From Cyclobacterium sp. (lineage in GTDB: Bacteria > Bacteroidota > Bacteroidia > Cytophagales > Cyclobacteriaceae): DNA of 49,538 nt. The stretch is from NCBI RefSeq assembly GCF_014762705.1, contig NZ_JABURL010000054.1, positions 1 through 49,538 of the forward strand. The letters are read 5' to 3'. The position numbers and the translations under genes were made by a program. Shown here one piece after another: positions 33,137 to 42,414 of this stretch. The first letter of the stretch is position 1, and the number at the start of each line of letters is the position of its first letter. The notes below the pieces were generated by a model. That model searched no databases. It saw only the letters and a program-made list of their open reading frames with translations, and had not been told where the DNA came from.

Positions 33137-34912
33137 TTAATGGGCTTTGACCCAAGCTTTTGGGGTGAGGCCAGTTGATTTTTTAAAAAAGTCATTAAAT
33201 ACCGATTTGGATGTAAATCCACTATCGTATGCCATCCCCAATAAGGTGATGTGTGCATTGGCCTTGTCAGTCACCTTTCGTTGGAAAATCGCCAGGCGAT
33301 GGGAATTGACATAGTCGTTGAAATTTTGACCCAACTTCATATTGATAAGCCATGAAAGCTTATTTGGGTGTATCTCGATCTGTTCGGCCAAAGATCGTAA
33401 AGTCAGATCGGTGTTGGTCACTACTTCTTCTAAGGCCATTTTTGCGCGTAGGCTTTGAAGAAAATGTTCGCATTCCTCCTCGGACATCTGACTGTTTTGG
33501 GCAATGACCAATTGTTGGTTGGAGGGATGTTGGCGATGCGCTTTATGGTCTTGAAAATTCATCTGACGATAGATTTCCTGAAATCGCCTGTCTTGCCGGA
33601 TATTATCCCAAACCCACCAGTATTTCAGGCTGACCATCATGCTTGATTTTTCTTCCAGACCTTTCTGAAGGAAATGAATAGCCTCATCAGGTCGGTTCAT
33701 CAGGCTGTACAAGGCGGCCGGATCACATGGATCGATGTAGTGACTGTTTTTCAGTTCCTCAAGCACCCCTTCGGTTTCGCCGCTGAGCACTTTTACAGTC
33801 ATCTGGTCCAGCTTGACCAGGCCCTCGCCGTTCGTCAACTCGCTCGCCCGGTCAAGGGCCTGAAGGGCTTCTTCAAATTTCCCCAAATAGCCCAACACCA
33901 ACCCTTTCCAGCGAAGGGCCTCACTAAAGTTGGGGTCAATACGTAGACTCTCTTCAAAAGCAGGAAGGGCATCTTCAAAACGACCTGAGAGATAATAGCA
34001 TAGACCCAGCCACCAAAAGCTGATGATGTGGAGGGGGTCCCGTGACAGATTTTCCTTTGCGATGGCAATGGCCAGGTCGTAATCCTTTTGGATAAAAATG
34101 TAATAGTTGGTGATGAAATCGATCTCGTTGTTCAGTCCTGCGGCTACTGCTTGATTATAGGATTGGATAGCTGCTTCCCAATTCCAATCATGAAACAGGT
34201 GGACGTAAGCCATCACTTTGTGCGCACGCATATCTTTTGAATTGATAGCCAATGCTTTTAGCGCATATTCTCTGGATTTCTGAAATCCTTCTTTAGCTGA
34301 AATCAGATTGAAGCCTGCATGGTGAAGATAGGTTTCACCGATATAGGCATAAGCTTCAGTAAATTCGGGATCTAGCTTGGTAGCTTTCGTAAACAAAACC
34401 AAGGCTTCTTTGACATCGGCCAGGTCTTTCCGCTTGAAGTGATGGCTTGCTTTCAGGAAAAGATCGTATGCTTCCGGATTTGTCGTTTTTGCGGAAACAA
34501 GGCTGTCCTCGATTTCCAGGTGTCCAAAATTTTCCCGAATCCGGTCAGCTACCAAAAGGCTGATTTCGTCCTGCAAATCAAAAATATCCTCTAAAGTCCG
34601 ATCAAAGGTCTCTGACCAAATGTAAAACCCGTTGTCTGTTCGGATTAACTGCACAGCAATCCGCACCCGGCTTCCGGCTTTTCGGATGCTCCCTTCAATG
34701 ATTGAGGATACTCCCAGTTTATTTCCGATGATCCGGACGTCTGGTTTTTGATTCTTAAATACAAAGGAAGAAGTGCGTGCGATCACTTTCAGCCCCTGGA
34801 TTTTACTCAGTGCATTGATAATTTCCTCAGCCATGCCATCAGAAAAATACTCGTTTTCCGGGTCTGAGCTTAGGTTGTCAAAAGGAAGTACCGCGATTGA
34901 GCGAATATTCAT
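33137..34912 (-). CDS. TolB-like/TPR/AraC one-component transcriptional regulator
   Basis: 591 aa, no signal peptide or membrane segment. Residues about 1-125 match the TolB/FlgO-like N-domain found in CadC-like and adenylate-cyclase proteins (SIAVLPFDNLSSDPENEYFS, DGMAEEIINALSKIQGLKVI, GNKLGVSSIIEGSIRKAGSR, VRIAVQLIRTDNGFYIWSET). About 165-440 are tetratricopeptide repeats (for example AYAYIGETYLHHAGF, PAFEESLRIDPNFSEALRWK). The last about 100 aa form an AraC-type DNA-binding domain (DLTLRSLAEQIEIHPNKLSW, ITLLGMAYDSGFTSKSVFND, FFKKSTGLTPKAWVKAH). The TPR part probably senses a partner protein or ligand. It heads an operon with the MFS gene and lies between clusters bearing the 22-bp direct repeats, so it is the best candidate to bind them. 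Confidence 0.9.
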   Translation of the reverse strand: MNIRSIAVLPFDNLSSDPENEYFSDGMAEEIINALSKIQGLKVIARTSSFVFKNQKPDVRIIGNKLGVSSIIEGSIRKAGSRVRIAVQLIRTDNGFYIWSETFDRTLEDIFDLQDEISLLVADRIRENFGHLEIEDSLVSAKTTNPEAYDLFLKASHHFKRKDLADVKEALVLFTKATKLDPEFTEAYAYIGETYLHHAGFNLISAKEGFQKSREYALKALAINSKDMRAHKVMAYVHLFHDWNWEAAIQSYNQAVAAGLNNEIDFITNYYIFIQKDYDLAIAIAKENLSRDPLHIISFWWLGLCYYLSGRFEDALPAFEESLRIDPNFSEALRWKGLVLGYLGKFEEALQALDRASELTNGEGLVKLDQMTVKVLSGETEGVLEELKNSHYIDPCDPAALYSLMNRPDEAIHFLQKGLEEKSSMMVSLKYWWVWDNIRQDRRFQEIYRQMNFQDHKAHRQHPSNQQLVIAQNSQMSEEECEHFLQSLRAKMALEEVVTNTDLTLRSLAEQIEIHPNKLSWLINMKLGQNFNDYVNSHRLAIFQRKVTDKANAHITLLGMAYDSGFTSKSVFNDFFKKSTGLTPKAWVKAH

Positions 34913-35317
34913 TTAACGATTAAAGGTACCAAAGACTGGTGTTTTTTAAATTACAATATTCCTAAAGTTAAAACCTCCTGAAATTTTTGCCAAAAGAAAT
35001 TGCTTAAAAAAAGGAGAAATGTATTTTTTATATTTCTTGCTGCCTCGAGTCTGGTTTTTCAACCGAATCCGATTTGGGTTATCGGTAAAGCTAATTTGAG
35101 CATCATTTTCTCTTTTAATTTTCATGTGGTAGTAGTGGGGGCTGCAACTGCCCCCGTACTTAAAGTTTATCCGGTTTGCGATTCACCGATAGAAGGGTTT
35201 CCCACCTGAAGCTTTGCGTTCATTTACAGAATGTGGGCTGCCATCCGGTGTTACATACCATAAATGCAATCGGAAGCAGGAAAAGATGATATTTCTTTTT
35301 TGTCATCTTTTTTCCAA
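34913..35317. other. Divergent intergenic region without a recognised gene
   Basis: 405 bp between the regulator start and operator E4. A 69-codon plus frame at 35000-35209 and a short one after it lack any conserved pattern. AT-rich promoter-like sequence lies next to the regulator start (ACTTTAGG, TACCTTTA on minus). No operator copy precedes the regulator itself. Confidence 0.45.
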
Positions 35318-35366
35318 AAGTCCCGAATCTCACCAAAACGTCCGCCATTACATTTTGGGACGACTG
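35318..35366 (+). promoter_or_regulatory. Candidate operator E4 before the 35438 barrel gene
   Basis: Reads toward the gene AAGTCCCGAATCTCACC-AAAACG then TCCGCCATTACA-TTTTGGGACGACTG. It keeps both half-site ends and 49-bp length. It ends 71 nt before the ATG, like E1, and the leader after it (CGGAAAGCCCACATTTGTCC, then CATCAATTTGAAACAAACAC) matches the E1 leader over most of its length. Confidence 0.7.
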
Positions 35367-35437
35367 ACCCTCCCGGAAAGCCCACATTTGTCCCATCAAT
35401 TTGAAACAAACACATGTCCTATTTAAACACGCTAAAA

Positions 35438-36088
35438 ATGAAAACCGTATTAACATTCTTTCTGACAATTGTGACACTAAGTGCATTTTCACAAAGCAAC
35501 CTTCAAACAGGTGAAAATACCGGAGTAGACTATAAATACAGAATTAGTTTGCCCGGGATAACCGTTCCCCAGTTGTTTACCAAATCTTGGGATGACCGGA
35601 CAAATACGCAGCATATCGAAATCCATGTTAAGCGTATCATGGATAATAAGAATATCGTTGGTTTAAAGTTTGCTAGCTGGCGTTTATTCCAACCTATGGG
35701 AATTCTTTGGTGGGATGGGCTTCTGGACAAAGTAGAGTCCGGAACGGAATTTTATCCCGGCCACATGCGGGAAACCGGGATTGGAATAAGCTATCAACGC
35801 ATGTTGTGGAAAGGATTATTTGCTACTGTTGAAGTGTTGCCACAGTATAAAACCTATTTGGATGAGGATAACAACAAATTAGGAAATGGCTTTAAACTAT
35901 ACAATTCTCTCCATTTGGGTTACCATTTGGCCTTTGGGAAGAAAAAACGATTTTTCGTTGAGCCACAGGTTCATTCTCAGGTTTGGCTTTTTGATACCAA
36001 CACGCCGGATGAATTTAAGGCCTTGGATAATAAATGGAAGAACTACTTCCTTTTTGAACCCAATTTCTATTTCGGCGTGAACTTCTAA
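35438..36088 (+). CDS. Predicted outer-membrane beta-barrel protein
   Basis: 216 aa from the ATG at 35438, which starts a signal peptide (MKTVLTFFLTIVTLSAFS-Q); eight codons upstream belong to the leader. The rest alternates hydrophobic and polar residues with many aromatics (GISYQRMLWKGLFATVEVLP, SLHLGYHLAFGKKKRFFVEP) and ends YFLFEPNFYFGVNF, a typical barrel C-terminus with Phe. No family recognised. It shares operator and leader with the gene at 30040, on the opposite side of the regulator, so both may be induced together. Confidence 0.72.
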   Translation: MKTVLTFFLTIVTLSAFSQSNLQTGENTGVDYKYRISLPGITVPQLFTKSWDDRTNTQHIEIHVKRIMDNKNIVGLKFASWRLFQPMGILWWDGLLDKVESGTEFYPGHMRETGIGISYQRMLWKGLFATVEVLPQYKTYLDEDNNKLGNGFKLYNSLHLGYHLAFGKKKRFFVEPQVHSQVWLFDTNTPDEFKALDNKWKNYFLFEPNFYFGVNF

Positions 36089-36438
36089 ATGATGTGGCTA
36101 CTGAAATGGCTGAAATGGCCCTACCTAATTATTTATAAAGGAAAATAAAAAAACTAATGCAAAACAGCCTATCCATCCGACAATCCCGGTAAACAATTGC
36201 ACTAGGCTGCGATTAAGACTCAGATTTATTGAAGTCCCCTGCAATCGGCATAGGAGGCACGCTTGGGAAACATTTCTAGATAGGGGGCTATGGTTATTAA
36301 ACCCCTTCATTTGAAATTCAGGGTATCCACTTTCAGGCTGGATATAACGCCAAAATATACGTTTTCTTTTAAAGTAATAAGCACCTAACCCCATTTAGAA
36401 TTCGGGAGTTAGATGCTTATTATAGTTTAACGATATGC
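36089..36438. other. Convergent intergenic region, no recognised gene
   Basis: 350 bp. An 89-codon minus frame at 36125-36394 has a hydrophobic C-terminus but no start-proximal signal and no conserved pattern; not supported. The end near 36375 contains the hairpin listed separately. Confidence 0.4.
36375..36422. terminator. Probable hairpin terminator behind the SusC/D operon
   Basis: Near-perfect 14-bp stem AATAAGCACCTAAC (36376-36389) / GTTAGATGCTTATT (36408-36421), one mismatch, 18-nt loop. T-tracts on either side are weak, so termination strength is uncertain. Confidence 0.5.
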
Positions 36439-36942
36439 TCATGGGGCTACAACGGTAACCTTTCCTACATCATAGACGATTTGCTTATAATCAAAGCCCT
36501 GATAACCGTGATTGGTAGCTAACACGGTGACATCAAATTCCCCGGCCGTTTTGTACGTGTAGGCTGCATACCATCCCGTTTCACCAAGGGCAGTAGTAAG
36601 ACCACGTGCTTTAACTAAGCCGTAATCCTGATAGCGGTCACTTACAATCAACACTGGGTTTCCAAACATGTCAATGGAATCCGTTTCGCTATTTTTCATT
36701 TTCATAATTCTTCTTTCTCCTCCTGGCCATACCGACGCAATATCGGCCTCTGTATCTACAACAAACTTCATCGGCATGTTGACTGTTGGTTGAGTAATAA
36801 GGGAATCATTTCCGTCTATGTCCGACATATACATCTTCACATCGTTCACTTTAGGGTAGGGAACAATATCCTCCTCCAAACAGGAAAAGAAGGTGATGGA
36901 GGTAACCAAACCTATAAGCACAGAATATTTTATTTTTTTCAT
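36439..36942 (-). CDS. Surface lipoprotein of the SusC/D operon (accessory glycan-binding candidate)
   Basis: 167 aa from the ATG at 36942 (the frame extends upstream into the susD end, but this ATG opens a lipoprotein signal MKKIKYSVLIGLVTSITFFSC with Cys about residue 21). The rest is beta-rich with no recognised domain (VNMPMKFVVDTEADIASVWP, TALGETGWYAAYTYKTAGEF, VTVLATNHGYQGFDY). Position and lipobox suggest a SusE/SusF-like surface glycan-binding role, though it is much shorter than SusE. It is the last gene of the operon. Confidence 0.7.
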   Translation of the reverse strand: MKKIKYSVLIGLVTSITFFSCLEEDIVPYPKVNDVKMYMSDIDGNDSLITQPTVNMPMKFVVDTEADIASVWPGGERRIMKMKNSETDSIDMFGNPVLIVSDRYQDYGLVKARGLTTALGETGWYAAYTYKTAGEFDVTVLATNHGYQGFDYKQIVYDVGKVTVVAP

Positions 36943-37012
36943 ATCTTTTTTTTCTAAGGGCAGATCCATTAAGGCCTGCCAATTGATTTTTGATTTCTTA
37001 TCCCATATCAGA

Positions 37013-38497
37013 TCAATACCCCGGATTTTGGACCAGGGAAGCATCTTTTTCTATCTCATTAACAGGAATTGGCAGAAGCAGTTGATACTCTTCTATCGGC
37101 TCCGTCGTATAAATCTGAGTATCATAGACAATTGGAGTCATTAAAGCGTAAGAAATCTTTTCAATGGCCTTACCTGTTCTGACCAAATCGAAAAAGCGGT
37201 GGCCTTCAAATGCCAATTCCAATCTTCGTTCATGAAGGATTCGCTCCAGATCCAACTGGTCGGCAGTGATGCCATTAAGGCCCGCTCTTTCTCGCACCAT
37301 ATTGATATAGGTAATCGCCTCATTCGGTTGGTTCATTCCATGCAGGGCTTCAGCATACATTAACAGGGCATCAGCATACCGGGTGATCATGTAATTATTG
37401 TCGGTGCCGGTGATATCGTACTGAGACAAGGTACTTTTCTCAGGAACAAATTTTTTAGGCCAGGGTTGTAGTTCCGGGCTTCCCCCCAACAAAATTCCTG
37501 AATCCAATGTAGTGGTGTAACGGCTCCAATCCGGATCACTGATCCAATCGTCGTCTGCTACAAATTCCTGAAGAAAATTGAACATGATTATCGGACCCCC
37601 ACCTGATGCAATACCGTATCGGTATCCGTTTTCGTTTGTCATCCATTTGAAAAGGAAATTCGGTTGGCCGGCAGTAGCATTATAATTTACTTCGAAAATA
37701 GATTCGTCATTGAATTTATTCTCAAAAGTGTGAATCTGGGAAAAATCAGATAATAGGGTATAATTACCTGCCTCCTTATCAACAATTAACCGTTTTAGGG
37801 CTTCCGCTGCTTCTGAGTGATTTCCCTGAAACAAATGTGCCTTTCCCAGCATGGTCAGAGCTGCTCCTTTAGAGGCCCTTGCCTCCTCGCCTTGAAGATC
37901 TGCATCGCCCTTCGAAAAACAATTGGCGACGGCCGTTTCGAAATCAGGAATGATAACTGTATTGTATATTTCACTTACAGATGTACGTCCTATGCCAATA
38001 GCAGATGAAGGATCATTCAGCCTTTCCACCACTTTCGGCACATCTCCATAAAGCCTTACCAGGTTAAAATAGGCAAGTCCGCGAAGGAAACTGGCCTCAC
38101 CGCGGTACGCATTTAGCAATGCAGTCTCTGCGGTGCTGGCGGGTACATAATTGTTGATAATATCAATGATGTTATTGGCATTGACGATTATCTTGTAATG
38201 ATCCCGCCACAAGCTAAACCTGGAGTTACCACTGTTTTTCTTGAACAGGTAATCGTTGCTTTGGGAATTGACAACTCTTCCGTCATCTGCAATGATTTCA
38301 ACGTATTGGGGAAGTTCGTTCCGGGAATAAATGGACTGCAAGGGTTCATAACATGCAATTAAACCTGCCTTGATCTCACTGGGATTGTTGAAAAAAGCCC
38401 CCGTCGACAGGGTATCTTCCGGCTGCGTGTTCAAGAAGTCCTCCGAACAGGAAATCAGAGTAGCAGCTAATATGAGCAGTGAAAATAATTTCTTCAT
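37013..38497 (-). CDS. SusD/RagB-family nutrient-binding lipoprotein
   Basis: 494 aa. Lipoprotein signal (MKKLFSLLILAATLISC). TPR-like helices are visible (AALTMLGKAHLFQGNHSEAA, RGEASFLRGLAYFNLVRLYG) and the C-terminal signature ILHERRLELAFEGHRFFDLV, ending LLLPIPVNEIEKDASLVQNP-GY. It binds the glycan for the SusC encoded 12 nt upstream. The downstream lipoprotein gene starts 70 nt after its stop. Divergent enzyme genes suggest a pectin-related substrate. Confidence 0.95.
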   Translation of the reverse strand: MKKLFSLLILAATLISCSEDFLNTQPEDTLSTGAFFNNPSEIKAGLIACYEPLQSIYSRNELPQYVEIIADDGRVVNSQSNDYLFKKNSGNSRFSLWRDHYKIIVNANNIIDIINNYVPASTAETALLNAYRGEASFLRGLAYFNLVRLYGDVPKVVERLNDPSSAIGIGRTSVSEIYNTVIIPDFETAVANCFSKGDADLQGEEARASKGAALTMLGKAHLFQGNHSEAAEALKRLIVDKEAGNYTLLSDFSQIHTFENKFNDESIFEVNYNATAGQPNFLFKWMTNENGYRYGIASGGGPIIMFNFLQEFVADDDWISDPDWSRYTTTLDSGILLGGSPELQPWPKKFVPEKSTLSQYDITGTDNNYMITRYADALLMYAEALHGMNQPNEAITYINMVRERAGLNGITADQLDLERILHERRLELAFEGHRFFDLVRTGKAIEKISYALMTPIVYDTQIYTTEPIEEYQLLLPIPVNEIEKDASLVQNPGY

Positions 38498-38509
38498 AAG
38501 ATAGTATTT

Positions 38510-41500
38510 TTATAAAGATAAATTGATTCCAAAAGAAATAGTCCTTGCCAGGGGATAGGCACCACGGTCGATTCCCTGAGAAAGTGCAGAATTCCCCTGA
38601 AAGTTTACCTCTGGGTTATAGCCTGGATATTGAGTAAAGAAAAACGCATTTTGTACGCTCAGGTACATACGTAGATTGGCGATCTTGGCTCTGCTGGCAA
38701 TTTTATTGGGCAAAGTATAACCCAAAATCACGTTCTGAATGTTTACGTAAGTACCTTTGAAAACCAAACTTCCCGAAGCGCTGGCCCCATCGGAACTTTT
38801 TCTGATTGGAGTAGCATATATCGCATCAGTTTGGTTAGGCCTCCAATAATTTTCAAAATATTCAACGGTCATACTTCTTCTTCCTCCCCCTCTTCCCAGC
38901 ATGCTTTCAAATTCCACCATAGAGAGGTCACCACCTTGTACTCCATTTACCTGAACCGAAAGATCGAAATTTTTATAGCCGAAATCATTGGTCATACCCC
39001 ACACAAAATCGGGATTATTCTGGCCAATAACGGTCTGATCGGCCGCAGAAAGGATACCGTCTCCATTCACATCTGCCGCCTTGGGTGTTCCCGGATTGGA
39101 CCTGTTAGCCCATATAGACTGCTGAGGATTGAAAATAGGGGAAGTTTTTACATCTTCCCAATCATCGAATGCGCCGAGATTGTAATAGCCCCAGATACCT
39201 GCCAATGGTCTGCCTTCGCTTGTATAGCCATTGTTGGTGATGATGGGACGTTTGTCTTTTCCGAGATCCAAGACCCTGTTGCGGTAATAGGATAAATTGG
39301 CACTGGTTCTCCAGTTAAACAGCCCGGTAACATTTCGGGTGGTAATGGAATATTCAAATCCCCTGTTTCGCATAGAGCCCACATTGGCCATGTAAGAACC
39401 AAAACCGGTAACGATCGGCAACGGCATATTAAATAACATGTTGTCGGTCTGCCGGTAGAAGTAATCCACACTGAACATCACCCTGCTGTCTAATATTTCC
39501 AGGTCGGTCCCAATACCATAATCAGTGGTTTCTTCCCACCCCAGAGAGGGGTTGGCTACCTTACCATCTACATAAGAAGGGGAAATAGTAGAACCCGAAC
39601 CCAATACATAAGCACCTGAATTCAAAGTACTTAGCGCAAGGTAATTGCTGATTCCGGCATTACCAATCACACCCCAGCCACCACGGATTTTCAGATCGCT
39701 AATATATCGTCTCAAGGGATCAAAGAAACCTTCATCTGAAGCACGCCAGGCGACGGAAAAGGAAGGGAATACTCCCCACTTATTATCTTCACCAAACTTG
39801 GAAGAGCCATCACGACGGATACTGCCTGTAAAATAGTATTTGCTATCATAATTATACATTACCCTGGCAAAACTACCAATCATGGTTTCACGGGACTGAT
39901 TTGTCCTCGCATCATTTTGTCCGTCTACGACGGTAACACCCTGATTAAGGGTAGGGACTAAATCTGTGGGATAATCATATTTGTTCATATAGGAACTCCT
40001 ATAAATTGCTTCATCTACAGAGTATCCCATCATGGCATTCAGGGAATGGTTGCTGAATTTCTTGGCATAAGTCAGGAAGTTTTGGGAATTCCACATGAAG
40101 TGATTGTTCATTTGATGGATACCCCTCGACCTGGAGAAAGGTTGTTGGGTAGTGGGCATTGAGTTGGGAAGAAAATAATCCCTTTCCCAGAACCTGATCT
40201 GCGTATGAAACTCTGACCGGAATGTCAGGTCTTCTAAAAGCCTGAATTCACCATATAGCGTTGCCAGGTTTTTGATGGTTTTTCTAGTATCCTTGATCTT
40301 GAAGGTGGACAATGGGTTAACAGCAAAATCCAAATTCCAAAACCAAGGGTTTTCGTACGTCGATTCAGTACCATAATAATGTGGGACACCGTTTTCATCC
40401 GTAGGCGCCCAAATGGGAGGTAAAGCCAGTGCATTGTAAAAAGGATTGTTGCTGGCACCACCTTCCGTATTGGACAAAACATCAGTCGTTTCAATGGACG
40501 GAGCAAGCATAAGGCCTAACTTTAACCATTCGTTTACCTTCATGTCTATATTGGCTCTCATGGAGAAACGTTCATACCCTGAAGCCTTGATAATCCCTTC
40601 CTGGCCGAAATAGCCACCGGATATCCTATAGTTTACATTGTCAGTACCGCCTGCCGCAGAAAGTTGGATATCATCCACCCGTCCCATTCGACTGATCACA
40701 TCCTGCCAGTCGGTATCATGAGGGCTGTTTTTGGTGGTGTCGGTAACGGTGATCCATCTATAGAACATTTCGTAGGGATCCTGCATGCCTTCTTTGTTTC
40801 TGGAAAAGTTTCTCCAGTTGGAAATCCTGGTTTCGTCAGAATCCGTCCATTGCCATAGAGGGGCTTCAGGATTATTGGTGCCAAAATTGGGATCCTCAAT
40901 GATGTACGCCGCTGCCCTGGATTCATCCATCATTTGCAAAAATTGATCTCTATTCAACACATCCACCTTGTTAAGCATCGATTGAATGCCTGAACTGGCA
41001 TTCACTGAAATGGTGGGTTTTCCGGATTTTCCCTTTTTTGTAGTTACCAAAATCACACCATTTGCAGCCTGTGTACCATAAATGGCACTGGAAGAAGCAT
41101 CTTTCAATACCTCAATGGATTCAATATCTGAAGGGTTAATGGAGTTTAATGGGTTTTCTGTTTTATTATAACCCTCTTTTATGGGGAACCCGTCAATAAC
41201 GATCAATGGACTATTACTGGCATTGATGGAGCTTACACCCCTGATCACGATATTTGAACCACCACCAGGAGCGGTATTGTTGTTTGAAACCCTAACACCG
41301 GCCATCCTGCCCTGAATGGATTGGGCAAAGTTTGAGTTTGGCCTGTCTTTGAGATCTTCTGAAGAAACCGATGAAATGGCCGTGGAAATATCCCTTCTTT
41401 CTTGGGTTCCATAACCAATGACCACTACTTCATCTAAGGCAGACAATTCTTCATTCAAGGTTACATCGATGGTGCTTTTATTCCCCACGACCACCGATTG

Positions 41501-41890
41501 GCTTTCAAAACCTATAAAAGAGAAAACAAGGGTAGAACCTTCCGGAACCGTAATGGAATAATTTCCGTCCAGGTCGGTAACAGTTCCATAGGTAGTGCCA
41601 GGAACGGTCACCGTCACTCCGGGAAGGGATAGGCCTTCATTGTCCACGACCGTTCCCTGGATTACCACATCAGCCACCTTATTTGACCTGGTAATTGACA
41701 TAGCTGTTGATGTTAATGCTGGATTACTTGTTGTAAAATCCATTCCAAAAACGGAAGCATTTTTAGGAATGGGAGGTGTAGCGAAAGCCATTTCCTGGGC
41801 GCTAGCATTGGTCGCAAAAAGCAAGACCATTGCCATGCCAAATGAGGCTTTCCCTATCCTCGCTGAGAGGATTGGGATTCTTTTTTTCAT
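38510..41890 (-). CDS. SusC/RagA-family TonB-dependent outer-membrane receptor
   Basis: 1126 aa from the ATG at 41890 (MKKRIPILSARIGKASFGMA), which gives a long signal region ending NASAQ; an ATG 24 nt upstream adds eight residues. A linker of about 35 aa precedes the carboxypeptidase-regulatory domain (VIQGTVVDNEGLSLPGVTVT, DLDGNYSITVPEGSTLVFSF), then the TonB-box-like DEVVVIGYGTQ, the plug (QSIQGRMAGVRVSNNNTAPG, NIVIRGVSSINASNSPLIVI, AIYGTQAANGVILVTTKKGK) and a barrel ending SFGINLSL. First gene of the operon with SusD and a lipoprotein. Divergent from the DUF1593/pectate-lyase genes. Confidence 0.95.
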   Translation of the reverse strand: MKKRIPILSARIGKASFGMAMVLLFATNASAQEMAFATPPIPKNASVFGMDFTTSNPALTSTAMSITRSNKVADVVIQGTVVDNEGLSLPGVTVTVPGTTYGTVTDLDGNYSITVPEGSTLVFSFIGFESQSVVVGNKSTIDVTLNEELSALDEVVVIGYGTQERRDISTAISSVSSEDLKDRPNSNFAQSIQGRMAGVRVSNNNTAPGGGSNIVIRGVSSINASNSPLIVIDGFPIKEGYNKTENPLNSINPSDIESIEVLKDASSSAIYGTQAANGVILVTTKKGKSGKPTISVNASSGIQSMLNKVDVLNRDQFLQMMDESRAAAYIIEDPNFGTNNPEAPLWQWTDSDETRISNWRNFSRNKEGMQDPYEMFYRWITVTDTTKNSPHDTDWQDVISRMGRVDDIQLSAAGGTDNVNYRISGGYFGQEGIIKASGYERFSMRANIDMKVNEWLKLGLMLAPSIETTDVLSNTEGGASNNPFYNALALPPIWAPTDENGVPHYYGTESTYENPWFWNLDFAVNPLSTFKIKDTRKTIKNLATLYGEFRLLEDLTFRSEFHTQIRFWERDYFLPNSMPTTQQPFSRSRGIHQMNNHFMWNSQNFLTYAKKFSNHSLNAMMGYSVDEAIYRSSYMNKYDYPTDLVPTLNQGVTVVDGQNDARTNQSRETMIGSFARVMYNYDSKYYFTGSIRRDGSSKFGEDNKWGVFPSFSVAWRASDEGFFDPLRRYISDLKIRGGWGVIGNAGISNYLALSTLNSGAYVLGSGSTISPSYVDGKVANPSLGWEETTDYGIGTDLEILDSRVMFSVDYFYRQTDNMLFNMPLPIVTGFGSYMANVGSMRNRGFEYSITTRNVTGLFNWRTSANLSYYRNRVLDLGKDKRPIITNNGYTSEGRPLAGIWGYYNLGAFDDWEDVKTSPIFNPQQSIWANRSNPGTPKAADVNGDGILSAADQTVIGQNNPDFVWGMTNDFGYKNFDLSVQVNGVQGGDLSMVEFESMLGRGGGRRSMTVEYFENYWRPNQTDAIYATPIRKSSDGASASGSLVFKGTYVNIQNVILGYTLPNKIASRAKIANLRMYLSVQNAFFFTQYPGYNPEVNFQGNSALSQGIDRGAYPLARTISFGINLSL

Positions 41891-42285
41891 AAATATTGGG
41901 TTGTTGTTAATCAAATAATGAAATGATGCCCTCTATTTCGGACATTTGAAAAACTTTTAAATTTCGTTAAGAGTGCCGGTATTACTTTTTATGCTTTTTT
42001 TGTAACCATAATTGAACATTTCTCTTTTAATTAAAAATACTAAAACCTCCCGGATAACACACCCTTGCTCCATCCGGATGGAAACTGGATATGTGCTAAT
42101 CTGTCTTTTCAGAAATTCAATAGGACGGAAACGTATAAAATACAAACATGAAAAATATTGCCGTTCTATTTTAGTGTTGGCAATATTAGTTAAAATATTT
42201 TTAAAAAAAAGAAAAAAAACTATTTTGTTAAATGGTGATCTCATGTAATATTATGGCTACTTAGATGGCTACTTCCCAAATTAAT
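41891..42285. other. Divergent intergenic region between susC and the DUF1593 gene
   Basis: About 395 bp before the tandem repeats. AT-rich; frames of 78-95 codons on both strands are low-complexity and not credible. A short direct repeat ATGGCTACTTAGATGGCTAC occurs near 42254. Probable promoters of both operons lie here but no consensus element is convincing. Confidence 0.4.
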
Positions 42286-42412
42286 ACATGAATTTGAGCC
42301 TGCCTTCCGGACGGGCAGGTATCTCACCTTTTAAAACAAATAATAAACACATGAAATCGAGCCCGCTTACCGGACAGGCAGGCATCTGACAGCTAAAAAT
42401 CAAATTATAAAC
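42286..42412 (+). repeat. Two ~63-bp tandem leader repeats ending at the DUF1593 start codon
   Basis: Unit 1 begins ACATGAATTTGAGCCTGCC (42286) and unit 2 ACATGAAATCGAGCCCGC (42349), both ending in an A-rich TAATAAAC / TTATAAAC; the gene start ATGAAATTC at 42415 falls at the same place in a third partial unit. Unit 1 holds a hairpin CCTGCC-TTCCGGACG-GGCAGG (42299-42319), echoed imperfectly in unit 2. The units are roughly 75% alike. Stops follow the ATGs inside the units, so they do not encode an N-terminal extension. Confidence 0.65.
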
Positions 42413-42414
42413 AG

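Noticed and set aside
36125-36394. 89-codon minus frame with hydrophobic tail
   Set aside because: Not preceded by any promoter-like or start context, includes the hairpin region, and reads as random sequence.
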